A DNA stretch of 64,000 bases from Melanocharis versteri (taxonomy: Eukaryota > Chordata > Aves > Passeriformes > Melanocharitidae): positions 372,001 to 436,000 of the forward strand of contig VZTG01004393.1 in NCBI GenBank assembly GCA_013397845.1, in the 5' to 3' direction. This document shows positions 49,901 to 61,000 of this stretch, one piece after another. Under the pieces are notes generated by a model, which searched no databases, had not been told where the DNA came from, and worked only from the letters and a program-made list of their open reading frames with translations. The position numbers and the translations under genes are program-made. The stretch's first letter is position 1. Every line of letters begins with the position of its first letter.

Positions 49901-50675
49901 GGGGGAGAAAGCCTACTCCATTTCACTTCAGTAGGACTTCTAGTCTTTGGAGAAGGGGTCTTGGCCTCAAGGATGGATTCAGCTTTCAGAGATCAGCCTA
50001 AGAAATGCCTGAGCACAAGCAATATCAATTCTTGTACACACTAATGCAGACATGTAGGCAATAAGGTCGCAGATAGACGCTTGGAAAAAACAGTGCCATG
50101 TCAAATGCCTCAAACAAGAGATCACTACTGAGCAGGTCAGCAATGAGTCTCGAGCACAGATGTGCCCAGTGATGCCTTCAGGCCTGCAGGTTGTTCATGG
50201 TGTCCACTGTGAGCTCAGACCACAAGGCTGCCCAGGAAGGGCACACATGGGAAGGGAATACTCATAAGGAACATCAAACATAGGATGGAAAACGCAATAT
50301 GAAAATATCCTTGGAGCAGCCTACATGAAGCCATATCACAATTGTTCTAGAGCACAGAATTTACACACTGCTATACTCCTCTACCCTATATCTGGAGATT
50401 ATGTGACATATGACATTAAGGCTGCTTCCAACATCCACTCCAGTATGGCTCCTCCACAATACCAGGAATATGCAGTGTAAGTACAAGCCTGCAGACCAAA
50501 CCTCCAGCTAAATGAGCTGTCATTGTTATTGCTTAAAACTGCTAATGGGAAAGAAAGGAGAGTCTCTCCAGCAGTCCCTCCCCTCCTTTCCCTGCCAAGT
50601 AAAGCCAAAAAAATCCTTGGAGCAGAAGGTAAGTACTTCCAACAGTCCACATAGCACTACACAACTTTTCCACTT

Positions 50676-50738
50676 GAAAGGAAAAATATGGGTGGGGGGT
50701 GAAGGGGAGAGGGAAAGAAAAGAAGAAGAGAAAAGGGG
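50676..50738 (+). repeat. Purine-rich tract
   Basis: About 60 bases almost entirely A and G, with G-runs (GGGTGGGGGG, AAGGGGAGAGGG) followed by AAGAAGAAGAG. Such asymmetric tracts can adopt triplex or G-quadruplex forms. The opposite strand makes a polypyrimidine tract. Confidence 0.85.
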
Positions 50739-51385
50739 TAAATAACCAACCATCCAAAACAAATCCTTGTGTCCTCTTTGCCATAAAGCCCTCCAATCCT
50801 AGCACTGCTCTGCAGCAACTGCCGCAAATCTGAGCAATCACAGTTATCTCTGAGTAACAGTGTACCTGCAAGAAAAGACCTGGAAAAACATTAATCTGAT
50901 GGCAAGCTTTAAAGCAGCTGCATTAAACAAAGCCAGCCAAGGCTACTCTCGCAACTTCTGAAGTAAATAATTTCCCAGTGGAAAAGGAGCCCCATGGACT
51001 AAACTAATAAAGAGAAATGTATGATCTAATGGTAATATTTTTAATTAAGTTAGCTTTATCAGATTGGCAGGAATGAAGAGATACCCTAAAGAAAACTAAC
51101 CTTCAAACAGGAAAAAAAAAAGAGGGGGGAAGAATAAATTTGCATTCAGACACCCATGAAATTCCAGGAAAATTTCAGAACACCAATGACAGAGCTGGTT
51201 GTATTAAAATCTCTTCTGAATGTTGCTGCAGCTGGGAGACAAGCAGCTTCACGCTGTGTCTTTTCATAAGGAGGAGGTGAAAATAGTTACCTTGTTTAAA
51301 GAAAAAAAAAAAATCACCACTAGCAGCAAAAAAACCCAAAACCTTTCACTGCTTTGCTTGCCTGGGCCATTGAGGAAAGCACACC

Positions 51386-51413
51386 AAAAAACAAACAAAC
51401 AAACAAACAAACA
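51386..51413 (+). repeat. (CAAA)n microsatellite
   Basis: Five uninterrupted AAAC units inside an A-rich zone that includes further A runs at about 51300-51312 and 51330-51336. Confidence 0.92.
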
Positions 51414-53304
51414 CCAAAAAAAACCCCACCAATATACCCATAGCAACTTCATGACATTGCTTTCAAACCAGAACTTCTGGCACATGGAAGATTATTCCAA
51501 CCGATGAATAAAAACCCACAGGGGAAGGAAAAGGTTTCAAAAAGCCAAAGATGAGCTAGGCTATCAAAGGCACTGACCATTTCCACTTTGCAGATCTCCA
51601 TAAAGTATTTAAACTACATGGCAGTGCTGGTCAAGAGAATAAATCATAGATTTGAGCAGCCAATATATAACGATGGACACTAAATGTGTCTGAAAAGGGT
51701 GCTGCCTTTATTAAAAGTTCCATTTAACACTCAGAGGTCAAGATCGGACCCTTTCCATTGCCTTTTTTTGAAAGCAAAACCCTATCGTGCATCAACTCTA
51801 CAGTTAAAAATGCTTTAAAATCTCAAGTTCAGACTCCAAAACCACAACTCTATCATCTCTGGTTTCATTTTCAAAAGAAGTGATTCAAATTAGCACCTTC
51901 ATTTTTAATTTTTAAGAATTTGGATTTAACCATATAGAAATGAAGCTAGGAAACACAGCTATATACCACAAACAAAAAGATTTTTCCAGTATGTTCAAGT
52001 GACAGCAATTGTTTTTCCTTGTCATTATTTTTCTCTGCAACACTCTCTTGAGTCTTCTCATCCTGAAAGTAGCAAGCAAAATGGCTCTTCATAAAACAGT
52101 GTCCAAGAAATGGAACACAAATTATGAAACACAAGAGACCTGAACAGGGAAGAAAAAAAAAATCAAGTGTTTTATATCTCCTCATTCTAATTGGGATGAA
52201 CAGTACATGTGTTCACTGAAAAGCAAAAATAAGCCCATTAGCTCTCAAATAAAAGACAAATATCAGGGAACACTCACAAATTGAACTCTGTCTGTCCAGA
52301 ATGAAAAGTACAAACCAAAAATTTTAATCCATTATGCTAGGGTTTTCAGATCATCCTGTCGCAAAAGTGAGCCTCTGAACACTCAAATATCTCCTAACTA
52401 TGGCTCCTTATTAGCTCCCGTAAGCTTTGCTTGAGGCAGAAAGAAATAAAACATTTTGCTCTTGGACACCTATTAAAGCACTGATTTTTGTATACTGCAT
52501 TCTGCAGCACTGCTTTGGCTTAAGAAAATAATTTTTGTGGTTTTCTGAATTCTTAGCAACTAGTAAAAGCCCTAAATTTAAAGATGGATGTGTGAGAGAT
52601 CAAAGGTAATGTATCCATGCAAATAATTTCAGTGTGCTCTTTCCAAAACCAGCATATAGCTATTTAACTAATTTTAACAGTTCAATGCATGGAAATTAGT
52701 AGAAGGTCTACAGTTAAGAAAACCCAAATAAATTGCAAAGCTAAGAATAACATATGTAAATTGTATTTATCAAGAGTGAGATACTGTTCTGAACATGCAT
52801 TTGAGTACTGGGTAAATTTAAATTGGTGTCCCTGTCCATTGCTGACATTCGACAATGTTTCTGAAAGCTCTACAAACGAGTTTGAAAAGCCTGGACATTA
52901 AATGTCCACTTCCTCCACTGGCAACACCCTGTGAGGGCTCATGGTAACCTCTGTTCTTTCAGCAGCTTGGTTTTATCATCTTCCTTTAATAGACTTAAGG
53001 CTTCTCCCCAGGGCCTGAAAGCAATCCCTGGGGATTGCAGCACAGCTCCGTGGCGCTTCTCCCGCAGTGCCGCCACTGCCCTGGGCCCTGATGGAGTGCT
53101 CAGGTCTCCTGGGCATACTCGAGCCTCCTTCCCTCGCCAGGTTCACCCACCAGTGCCCTGTGCAGCGGAGCAGGAGAGATTTCCGTGGCTCCTTGCCAGG
53201 CGCCACTGCAGACCACAAGTATTTTGCCAGCAAAACGACACAAACCCCTGCAGGGATCATCCGGGGTACAAACACTCAGCCTGGGGGCTCCTCCCTGTGG
53301 CATG

Positions 53305-53352
53305 GGGGTTATTTCAGTGGTATTTACTATGGGGCAAACACGGTGCTAGCAT
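53305..53352 (-). repeat. Possible L2/MIR 3'-terminal fragment
   Basis: TATTTACTATGGGGCAAACA followed by CGGTGCTAGCA resembles the reverse complement of the L2/MIR terminal region ('ACCTACTATGTGCCAGGCACTGTGCTAGG'). Only about 40 bases can be aligned by eye and several positions differ, so chance similarity is possible. It lies between a GC-rich patch and an A-rich tract. Confidence 0.33.
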
Positions 53353-53392
53353 AAAATACACAAAGGCCATTGCTGCTTCAGAGCTCTCTAAG

Positions 53393-53420
53393 AAAAAAAA
53401 AAAAAAAGAAAGAAAGAAAA
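53393..53420 (+). repeat. A15 tract followed by (GAAA)n
   Basis: Fifteen A residues run into three GAAA-type units. The longest open frame of the window reads through it as a lysine-rich run, which is typical of a chance frame. It could be an old retroposon tail, but no element on its 5' side is recognised. Confidence 0.9.
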
Positions 53421-54589
53421 GATGGATGAGGGAGAAGCTCAGGGGCTCAGCAACGATGTGGAGAAGTTTCAGGGAAATACATGGCCTGTCTCCCAACTTC
53501 AAGCCCTTGAAGGAATACAAATCTTTAGCATCCTCTGCCTTCCTCCCTACTACCTCTCCTCACTTCCTGGGAGAGCTCCTGTTTTGATTAAACACAGGAG
53601 AAGCTGGAAAAATGTCTTTATTATTTAACAAGGCCCTGCAAACACTCCCATGGGGACCTGAATGCCTGCACTCGGAAAGGGAGCTCACCAGTGCATGTGG
53701 GCCTGCTCTCAGCAGGGCTCCCAAGCTGAGCCACAGCACGCTAATGATACGATCCGTGATAGATCTGGCCTCTGTGCACTAGTGAGCATGCAGAGGTAAT
53801 TGCTTTACCCCAGCACACAGATTCTCCTCCAAGTACAGCTGGAAGGAGTTGTGGCGAGCTGGGGTAAAAGCAGTTTTGGAACAGTCCATGAAAGCTGAGC
53901 AGTGTTTAACCTCTGCAGCACCTTACACCACGCCAGCTGTAATGCTGTTATCTAAAAGCACACAGTGGCATACGCATGTTACATACAACCATCTTCTCAT
54001 CCATCTTCATAACACAGAGTTGTGCAACTAACAACACCCTCTGCTATCACACTGCTTAAAGCACCGAATAAGCCACTGGATGGTCAAACACCCAAGTCTT
54101 AGAATACTTTCAGCAATGTAGAAAAGGAAATTTAAAAGCTCTGTGCTCCTGCCTATGTAACACACCAAAACCAGCCAGCTTTTCCATGGCCTGCTTTATC
54201 GCTGTGTTTGGATTAGTGCAATGTGAAACGCAGCAACTGCTGTTATGTAACTAAACCCTGAGTATACAGTTGTCATTCTGGGTAAATTTAACTCTACAGG
54301 TTTAGGACAGAGGTCTATCATCAGGCAGCCCATGCGAACTAAGAGAAATTTAAAGACACAGGGCCCTTTTTTGTTTCCTTCTTGCACAGCAATAATAGGG
54401 TGGGTCAGTCCTGCATCAAGGCCCCAGTCTGCCTGTCACAGAAACCTGGTGGTGACAGCCACTGCAATAGTGAGCTCAAGAGCACCAAATCCCGGGGAAG
54501 GCAGAGCTGCTTGCTGAGGCAGCTGGCTCCCTTCTTCACGTGCATCCACCAAAGCACAGACAATTCCAGGGTTTAATGCAGGGAGGAGC

Positions 54590-54830
54590 CAAAGCGCACG
54601 TGATTGAACTGTCATGAAATCGTAACAGGGAGCCTTGTAATGAGAATAGAGTGTATTATTAGCACTGTTATGAAACTGTTTTAGCACTTGCAATAAGTGC
54701 TTCCCTATGACTATCAGGTAATATTAATCTATTAACCTGTTTTCTTTCTTTTATCATCTATCAAAAGGCAAGTAGTCACTGAATTACCTTTAGCTGACAC
54801 TGGTGAATAAGCACTGGCACTGGAACAGTG
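54590..54830. promoter_or_regulatory. Candidate conserved regulatory block
   Basis: Complex repeat-free DNA with a CpG-containing GCGCACGTGATTG (E-box CACGTG), TATTATTAGCACTG, TAATATTAATCTATTAACC and TCAAAAGGCAAG, the last close to TCF/LEF-type CAAAG words. It lies just upstream of the assembly gap. Inferred from texture only. Confidence 0.27.
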
Positions 54831-55032
54831 TCAGGGAATGATAACATCGCTCAACCAACATCAGAAAATAAACACCAAAAGTAGTGGCAGTAAATATGTG
54901 AATAACTCAGAACTGAAATATTTCTCGAAAAGCCCCCCTGAAACTGACTACAGACTTATTTTAAGGTCTTTTCATACAACATTCCAATAAATTTGAAATA
55001 CCACAAAGTTATTGGTTTGGGGTATTTTTTTT

Positions 55033-55097
55033 NNNNNNNNNNNNNNNNNNNNNNNNNNNNNNNNNNNNNNNNNNNNNNNNNNNNNNNNNNNNNNNNN
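55033..55097. other. Assembly gap (65 N)
   Basis: Sixty-five consecutive undetermined bases, entered through a T-rich stretch (GGTATTTTTTTT) and left at ACAGCTGAAGAGC. A gap directly after a homopolymer suggests a sequencing or assembly drop-out in a low-complexity tract. The N count may be a placeholder and not the true size. An apparent open frame read through the N block has no meaning. Confidence 0.99.
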
Positions 55098-58000
55098 ACA
55101 GCTGAAGAGCTTCTTTTAGGTGAGGAGATCTTTCTACCAGCAGAGATTCCTCCCCTGTTCTACCAGCATAGCTGTATCACCTCCTGATCAGGCCAAGCCT
55201 TCAGGTTTTGCTGGGAAGTGCTTGCGTGTATTTGAGAGTAAAAATCAACTTCTTGCTTGATAGAATAGTTTTCACTTCTCTGAACAGAAACTTGTTTTCA
55301 GACTTAAATGAATGAGGACATTGCAGAAGGAAAGAAGATTGTAGTGACTTCCACTGGATCACCTGCTGTTGATAACTTATCCTCCAGTTCACAGGTTTGG
55401 AATAGACAGTGACAAAGCTTTTCTTGGATTATTGCATTCCAAAGAAATATACTGAAACCCTGAAAGCTAAGAATCTGACTGTGACGTGACAAAAGCATGA
55501 ACTGAAGCAACATATGTTTTAACATATTTAAAAGACAAGCACAATAGACTGTCTCTTGAAACTCAACAAAATAATTCTATTCATAAGCAAAGAACAACAC
55601 ACTGCAATAGGATGAGAACAGAAAAAGGAGAGAATGGCGAAGAAAAACCAATAGCTGCATAAAATATAAGAAAGAATATCCTACCTGATAAATTTATAAA
55701 CAGTCATCTACCATTTGTGTTATGAAAACGTGTTCATTTTCTTTCAACTGAAAATCTTGTTGGGGCAGAAAAGCAGGATTTACAGAATTTAAGGGATTTC
55801 TAGACATTCTGCAAGACAGTCAAGGAAGTAGCTCTGATTGCACTGCTAGACAGCCCAACACCCAAAGGGATCCAAGTGAACACGCACAGATCACCTGTGC
55901 ACAGCTGGCCAAGTCCAACCATTTCTACACCAGTAGTTTCACTGCTTATCCATTGTACAACAAACGTTTTTTTCTCCATCTTCCCTTTAAGGAAACTCCA
56001 GAAAGAAATTTGAGAGCCCCATCAATTGCCCAAATGCATAGGTTCTATAAATAAAATGCAATGAACTCGCATAATCACCAGACTGACGAGTGGCTAGAGA
56101 TCTAAGTGCTACAGCGTTCTGGATCCCTAGAGATAAAAGCTGCTGGCCAAAGTGCTTCTCAGCAGACAGTGGATGGCACAGCTTGGGCCAAACCAATCCT
56201 ACAGGTTCAGAACCTGTCTGACACAGACCTGCCTATGGAGTACCGCAGAGTGCTAAGGAAATTCAAAGGTTAAGATTGACAGTGACTGCCATAACGTTCT
56301 CTTTATTTCCACTTTCACTGCTTCCCCCTTCAAAAATATTTATCTAGAAAGAAAAAGTGAATATTCAGTGATGACAATAGAGGAAAGAGCCCACAATCAT
56401 GTTTTACCAAGTAATCTTCAGTTTCTTCAATCCCTAAGTTATGTTCACTTCAAGATACATGTAAACCTCTTCCACCAATATCAGCCAGAAGAATGATATA
56501 CTTTTAGTATCAGAACCATTCCTTGGCCGCACCACTTTAATGTAGCCATGCCAGATAAATGCACTGCTTTTAAATACTTATTCCCAATTTGTAGTATTAA
56601 TCAACAATTTTCGCATTAACAAGGGAACCAAAAAACGATCTCTCAACCTGGAATAGAAAATGACAGGACCTGGCTGCCAGCCTTTGTGTACAAGCCTGGC
56701 ACCAGAAGCCCTGCCCACCGACCAGATTATATCAACCCAGACACTTCTTGTACATTCAATGCCTGTTGCCTACACCCACAAGCCACACCCATCTTTCCAA
56801 TTACTCCTGGCTTCATCATTCCTTTTCCCTCTAGGCTTGTAGACAGTTCTGTATCTTATTTCCTAACAGACATAACAAGGCCTTTGATGTTCTCATCACT
56901 TCTCCTTAACTTCCATTACAGTCAGCATTTTCATTGAGACTGAAATTAGAGCTTAATGCTCCTAGTTTAAAAAGACTCTCAAATAAGTCAATTAAATGTA
57001 TCGAGTGACATATATATGCTTTTTAAATGCAAAAACACTATGCAACTCATTGGACTGGCCTTTTTTTTTCACTTGAGCTGATAATGCTCCTTTCAGAATC
57101 AAACTGAAATGCCAGGAAAATAACACAAGTCCTAAAAATGCCCATCCTAATGAGGGAGGAAGAAATTTTAAATATATACCTCCTTACTGCTGAACTGGTT
57201 AAATTTATTTTATGTGGGTTTGGTACTGTACACTCCTCTATGACTTACACTCTGACAACAGTAGAAGAAACAGGGTAATATATAATTATAAGGAGGGAAA
57301 ACTGGAATCAGTTGCTCAGGAAGCTGACAACAAAGCTGGCAAGGAGGATGTGTCCAAAGTAGAACATTAACTTTTTGATTCCCAGGTTCACACCTAAGTA
57401 ACAACATAGAAGATTCACAGGTAAGACTTGAAAATTTCACATTTCCAATACATTTGAGGAATGGAAACGGAAGCACTCAATTAGCCATCCAAAAGAAGCT
57501 GCAGGTCCAGGGCTGCCAATGTGTAACAAAATGTGTCTTGGGACATGATTATTTTAACACACTAACAGAGGCTCCTGTCTTTGTATTTGATCCAAACCTC
57601 ATCCTCCCAAGGGACTTTTTGCTCACATCTTAAAAATTTAAAATCACAACGGTTTGTTAATATTTCTAATAATTTTAGACTATGGAAGTTATGAGTCTTC
57701 CATGAGTCCATGTTCAAGGGCATACAAAAACCATTATAAAGAGCTGTGTGGTGTGATAAGAGCAGTTCATATGCTTCAGCACTAGATGAACACTGCTGTT
57801 CCCATGCCCTGTCCTAGTCCTCTTCCTGAAAAGGAAATTTAGCGTAAGGGCAAGGTAAATTTTTCCTCCTTGTCTCAATTTAAAAAGTATTAAAGTCTTA
57901 ACAAGTTTTCATTCAAGCACTCTGCATTTCTAAGCACACCCATACATCACAGTCTTCTCCACAGGCACTCCATGTTTTGGCTTTTTTTCTTCCAATGTCT

Positions 58001-61000
58001 GCTATTCTTATTTCACAGTTACATTCAGGATTTTAAGATGCCCACAACTCATTTTGAGGTTGACAGCAGACAAGTGGCTTCTATTTCACACATGAGCATA
58101 TGTTGCCTACTTAAGCCAGTTTCATTTCCAGTTTACCTTGGACAAAGCCTGGTGCACAGAAGACACCATTCAAATGGCTGTGTATCATCAGCAGGACCTC
58201 CTCATTACTCCACAAAGTTCATGAAACACAGTAATTCATCATGAAATGGAAGTTGCAGGATAGAGTAGAGAGAATGGAAAGGCAAGGTCTTGCCTGCTCA
58301 GTGAGATCAGCACCAGGAAGAGCTACTTTAGTTCTTCTTGGTGGGCAAGACAGGGTGAAGAGCACACTCTAGATTTTAACTACAAACATCACATATGGAT
58401 ATCTAAATTGTCAGAAAAACACCAAAACCATATTAATTTATTTGCAAACAGTTGAAATCTCAGAGCAAAGGACAGTTAGTTTAGGGACTGCCTGACAGCT
58501 CCATCATAATAGCTCATTATTTTCATGCTTTCATAGCCTAAGGACTTTGGGCACATTAACAACAAATAAACTTTTGAGGATAATTAAAACGTAACCAGAA
58601 TTCCTTCCTTAAACGAATAGAAGAGTGAAAGCAAAAACTAGTTCCCAACATGCCGTACCAGTGTGTGACAAAAGGTAAAACCAATGAAGATAACAAAACC
58701 CTGGGAGTTGTTTTATTTTTAGGCACCTCCCAACCTTTTCTTCTACTTGCCAGTGTGCCTTTCTGGCTGGCTGAACTAGTTACTCAAAGCACCTGACAGT
58801 TTCAGCTGACTCAAGGAACACATTCAAGCTTTATCTGTGCAGCAGAGTTATTTGCATCAACTCAGAGTCTGTGCTTTTGACAGTTGTCTCATTTAATTGA
58901 GTAAAAAAAGCTGTCAGTCTAAAGAAACTGAGCCCAAGGTAAACTCACTTTGAACTAACCATCTGCCAGAGCATCTCTCAGGACAGTCAATACTTAAGGA
59001 TATGGTGAATCCAGCTCTCTGGATCCCTAATTAGATCATTCCTGAATTAAACTGTCAATGGCCCTAAAAATTCTATGTGCACTCAGCAGCACAGCTACTG
59101 AGCTACATCTCTTTTCCCTAAAGACAAGCGTTAGGGAAAGCCCACAAAGTCTCTTTGATAACTATACAGTAGAACAAAAACATTTTCACAACAGATGAAA
59201 TCCATACAGCCGGCCCCCAAAATATCAATTTCTATGAATATGCTGCTCTAAATACAGGTTTCCATGCTATATCATAGCATTAAAATAAAAAAGCAGCAAT
59301 ATCCCAGAAGAGAGTAGAAAAGCAGGTAATATTGCCCTGGGGAAGATTTTCCTTCATTTCCCAGCAGTACCGTGGATCAGGCCTAGTCAGGGAATTTACT
59401 AACTGGAGTGCATAGACAGGACTCTCAGTTGTTGCAGGGCCACAGCCTTTCCAGCTGCAGGAGTAAACAAATTAACTCCTTCCCATTAGTAAGCCAGTGG
59501 ATGAAGAACCAGATTTACCACTAATGCAACTCATGTTACTGAGCCTTCCTGGTAAATGCAGCCTGCTGCACACACAGCACACAGCCTGGCACTGCTAAAA
59601 TAAGATTTCACAGGGGTCTGATACTCATTATCAATTACAAACTCCACTGTCATTTTTTTCTGCAGAGGAATAATTTTTAAACTCACTCCTCTATATGGAT
59701 CCTCTAGTGTCTAATAATAAGTACTTTCATTTAATTGCTTGCAATTAAGCCTCTTCTGTATGCCTGTTCTCAGAAAACTTGCAGTTTTGTCATTATCTTT
59801 GAAACATCTGTCCATCTGTCAAACATGACCAAAACTGATGGATTGAAGAATAGCAGTGGGAGGGGAAACATATCTAAAATTGAAATCTCCATGAAAGAAT
59901 GAGAATGAAAGGAAATACAAAGATGACAACCTTGAGGGTAAGAAGAGTAAGAAAGGAAAATTAATGAAAATATCATACTATTATTTTATTGACAAGAAAC
60001 AAACAGAACTTGGAAATCTACCTGTGCTCATTCTGTTAACTAATCTGCCACTTCAAACCTTCCACCTTTTTTTAAACTCCAGTATTTTCATGTAGAAGTA
60101 GATGAAGCAACATGGCACTGGAATACAATTATTAGAGAGTTTCAAAAGCTACTTGAATCTGGTTTAGCTTCTCTAGAAAGTCTAGACAGGCCATTGCAGA
60201 GTGGTAGCTGAGTGCTGGAGAGCTACAGATTAATTTAGCACTCTTAGCAGATGCAAATTAACCCTACTTATCTTTATTTGAGGTTAGAGATGTTAGTGTC
60301 CAGTCTTGCGCAGAAAACAAAACCCTGAAATCAGGAAGATGTGACTAAAAAGGCTAAGTAATAAAGGCAGCTACTTCTGTGCAACTCCATTCACAATACA
60401 AGGTGGGAAGACAGGAAAAACAAAAATTTAACTCCACATACAGCACTCCTTTTTCACTGTCTTACTTTCATCCATAGCATTCTGGCTTATCTAAGAAAAC
60501 TATTTGTCAGCTAACTGAATTCTCAAGTCACTGAAAATTAATTCCACATTTGTAGTTTCTCTGGTATATTCTCAACCCTTTGAAATACACGAGGAATTAT
60601 TTCATTCAAAGAGGTCTGTTGTTCAAAGCTACCCCTTCTCTCATTTTTTCAGGAAGGATTCAAGCAAATATAAGAGCCTGGGGTTTACAACATGCATTTT
60701 GTACCTGGCCATGACCCGCTAATCTTCAAAGTCTATTGATCCATGAATGTTTCTGGAGTAAAATCATTGATCCTTTAGAGAGCCAGAAAGAAGCAGCTAA
60801 AATGAGAATGTCTAGAGGACCTGTATAAATAAATGGTGAAATTTCAAATTACTGTAATGAAAAATTTTCAGACATTAAAAGGTAGTGTGTATTATGACAA
60901 TCTCATGAGGATTCCTGGGTTTGGGTTTAATTCGGGGTTTTTTGGTTTGCTTTTTGTTTGTTAGCTTTGGTGGGGTTTTTTTAACAACATAGTGGTATAT

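Larger units (their letters stand above)
49901..55032. other. Gene-free unique sequence with a GC-rich patch
   Basis: No gene is supported. The longest open frame of the window (218 codons, 52931-53587, plus strand) lies in a GC-rich patch and reads through an A15 tract as poly-lysine. A 109-codon minus frame spans the purine tract at 50.7 kb. Octamer-type ATTTGCAT/ATGCAAAT words lie at 51138-51145 and 52617-52624. Sequence at 53730-54060 is complex, carries CpGs and is repeat-free, so it may be a further regulatory block. Confidence 0.6.

Noticed and set aside
50512..50628. Plus-strand frame leading into a strong GAAG|GTAAGT donor
   Set aside because: The upstream acceptor is weak (purine-rich lead) and the translation has no recognisable family.
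54993..55187. ORF reading through the run of N
   Set aside because: Translation across undetermined bases is meaningless.
6384..60258. Enrichment of POU octamers (ATTTGCAT/ATGCAAAT, seven seen)
   Set aside because: With this base composition about four are expected. Seven scattered over 54 kb is not a meaningful excess and they do not cluster.
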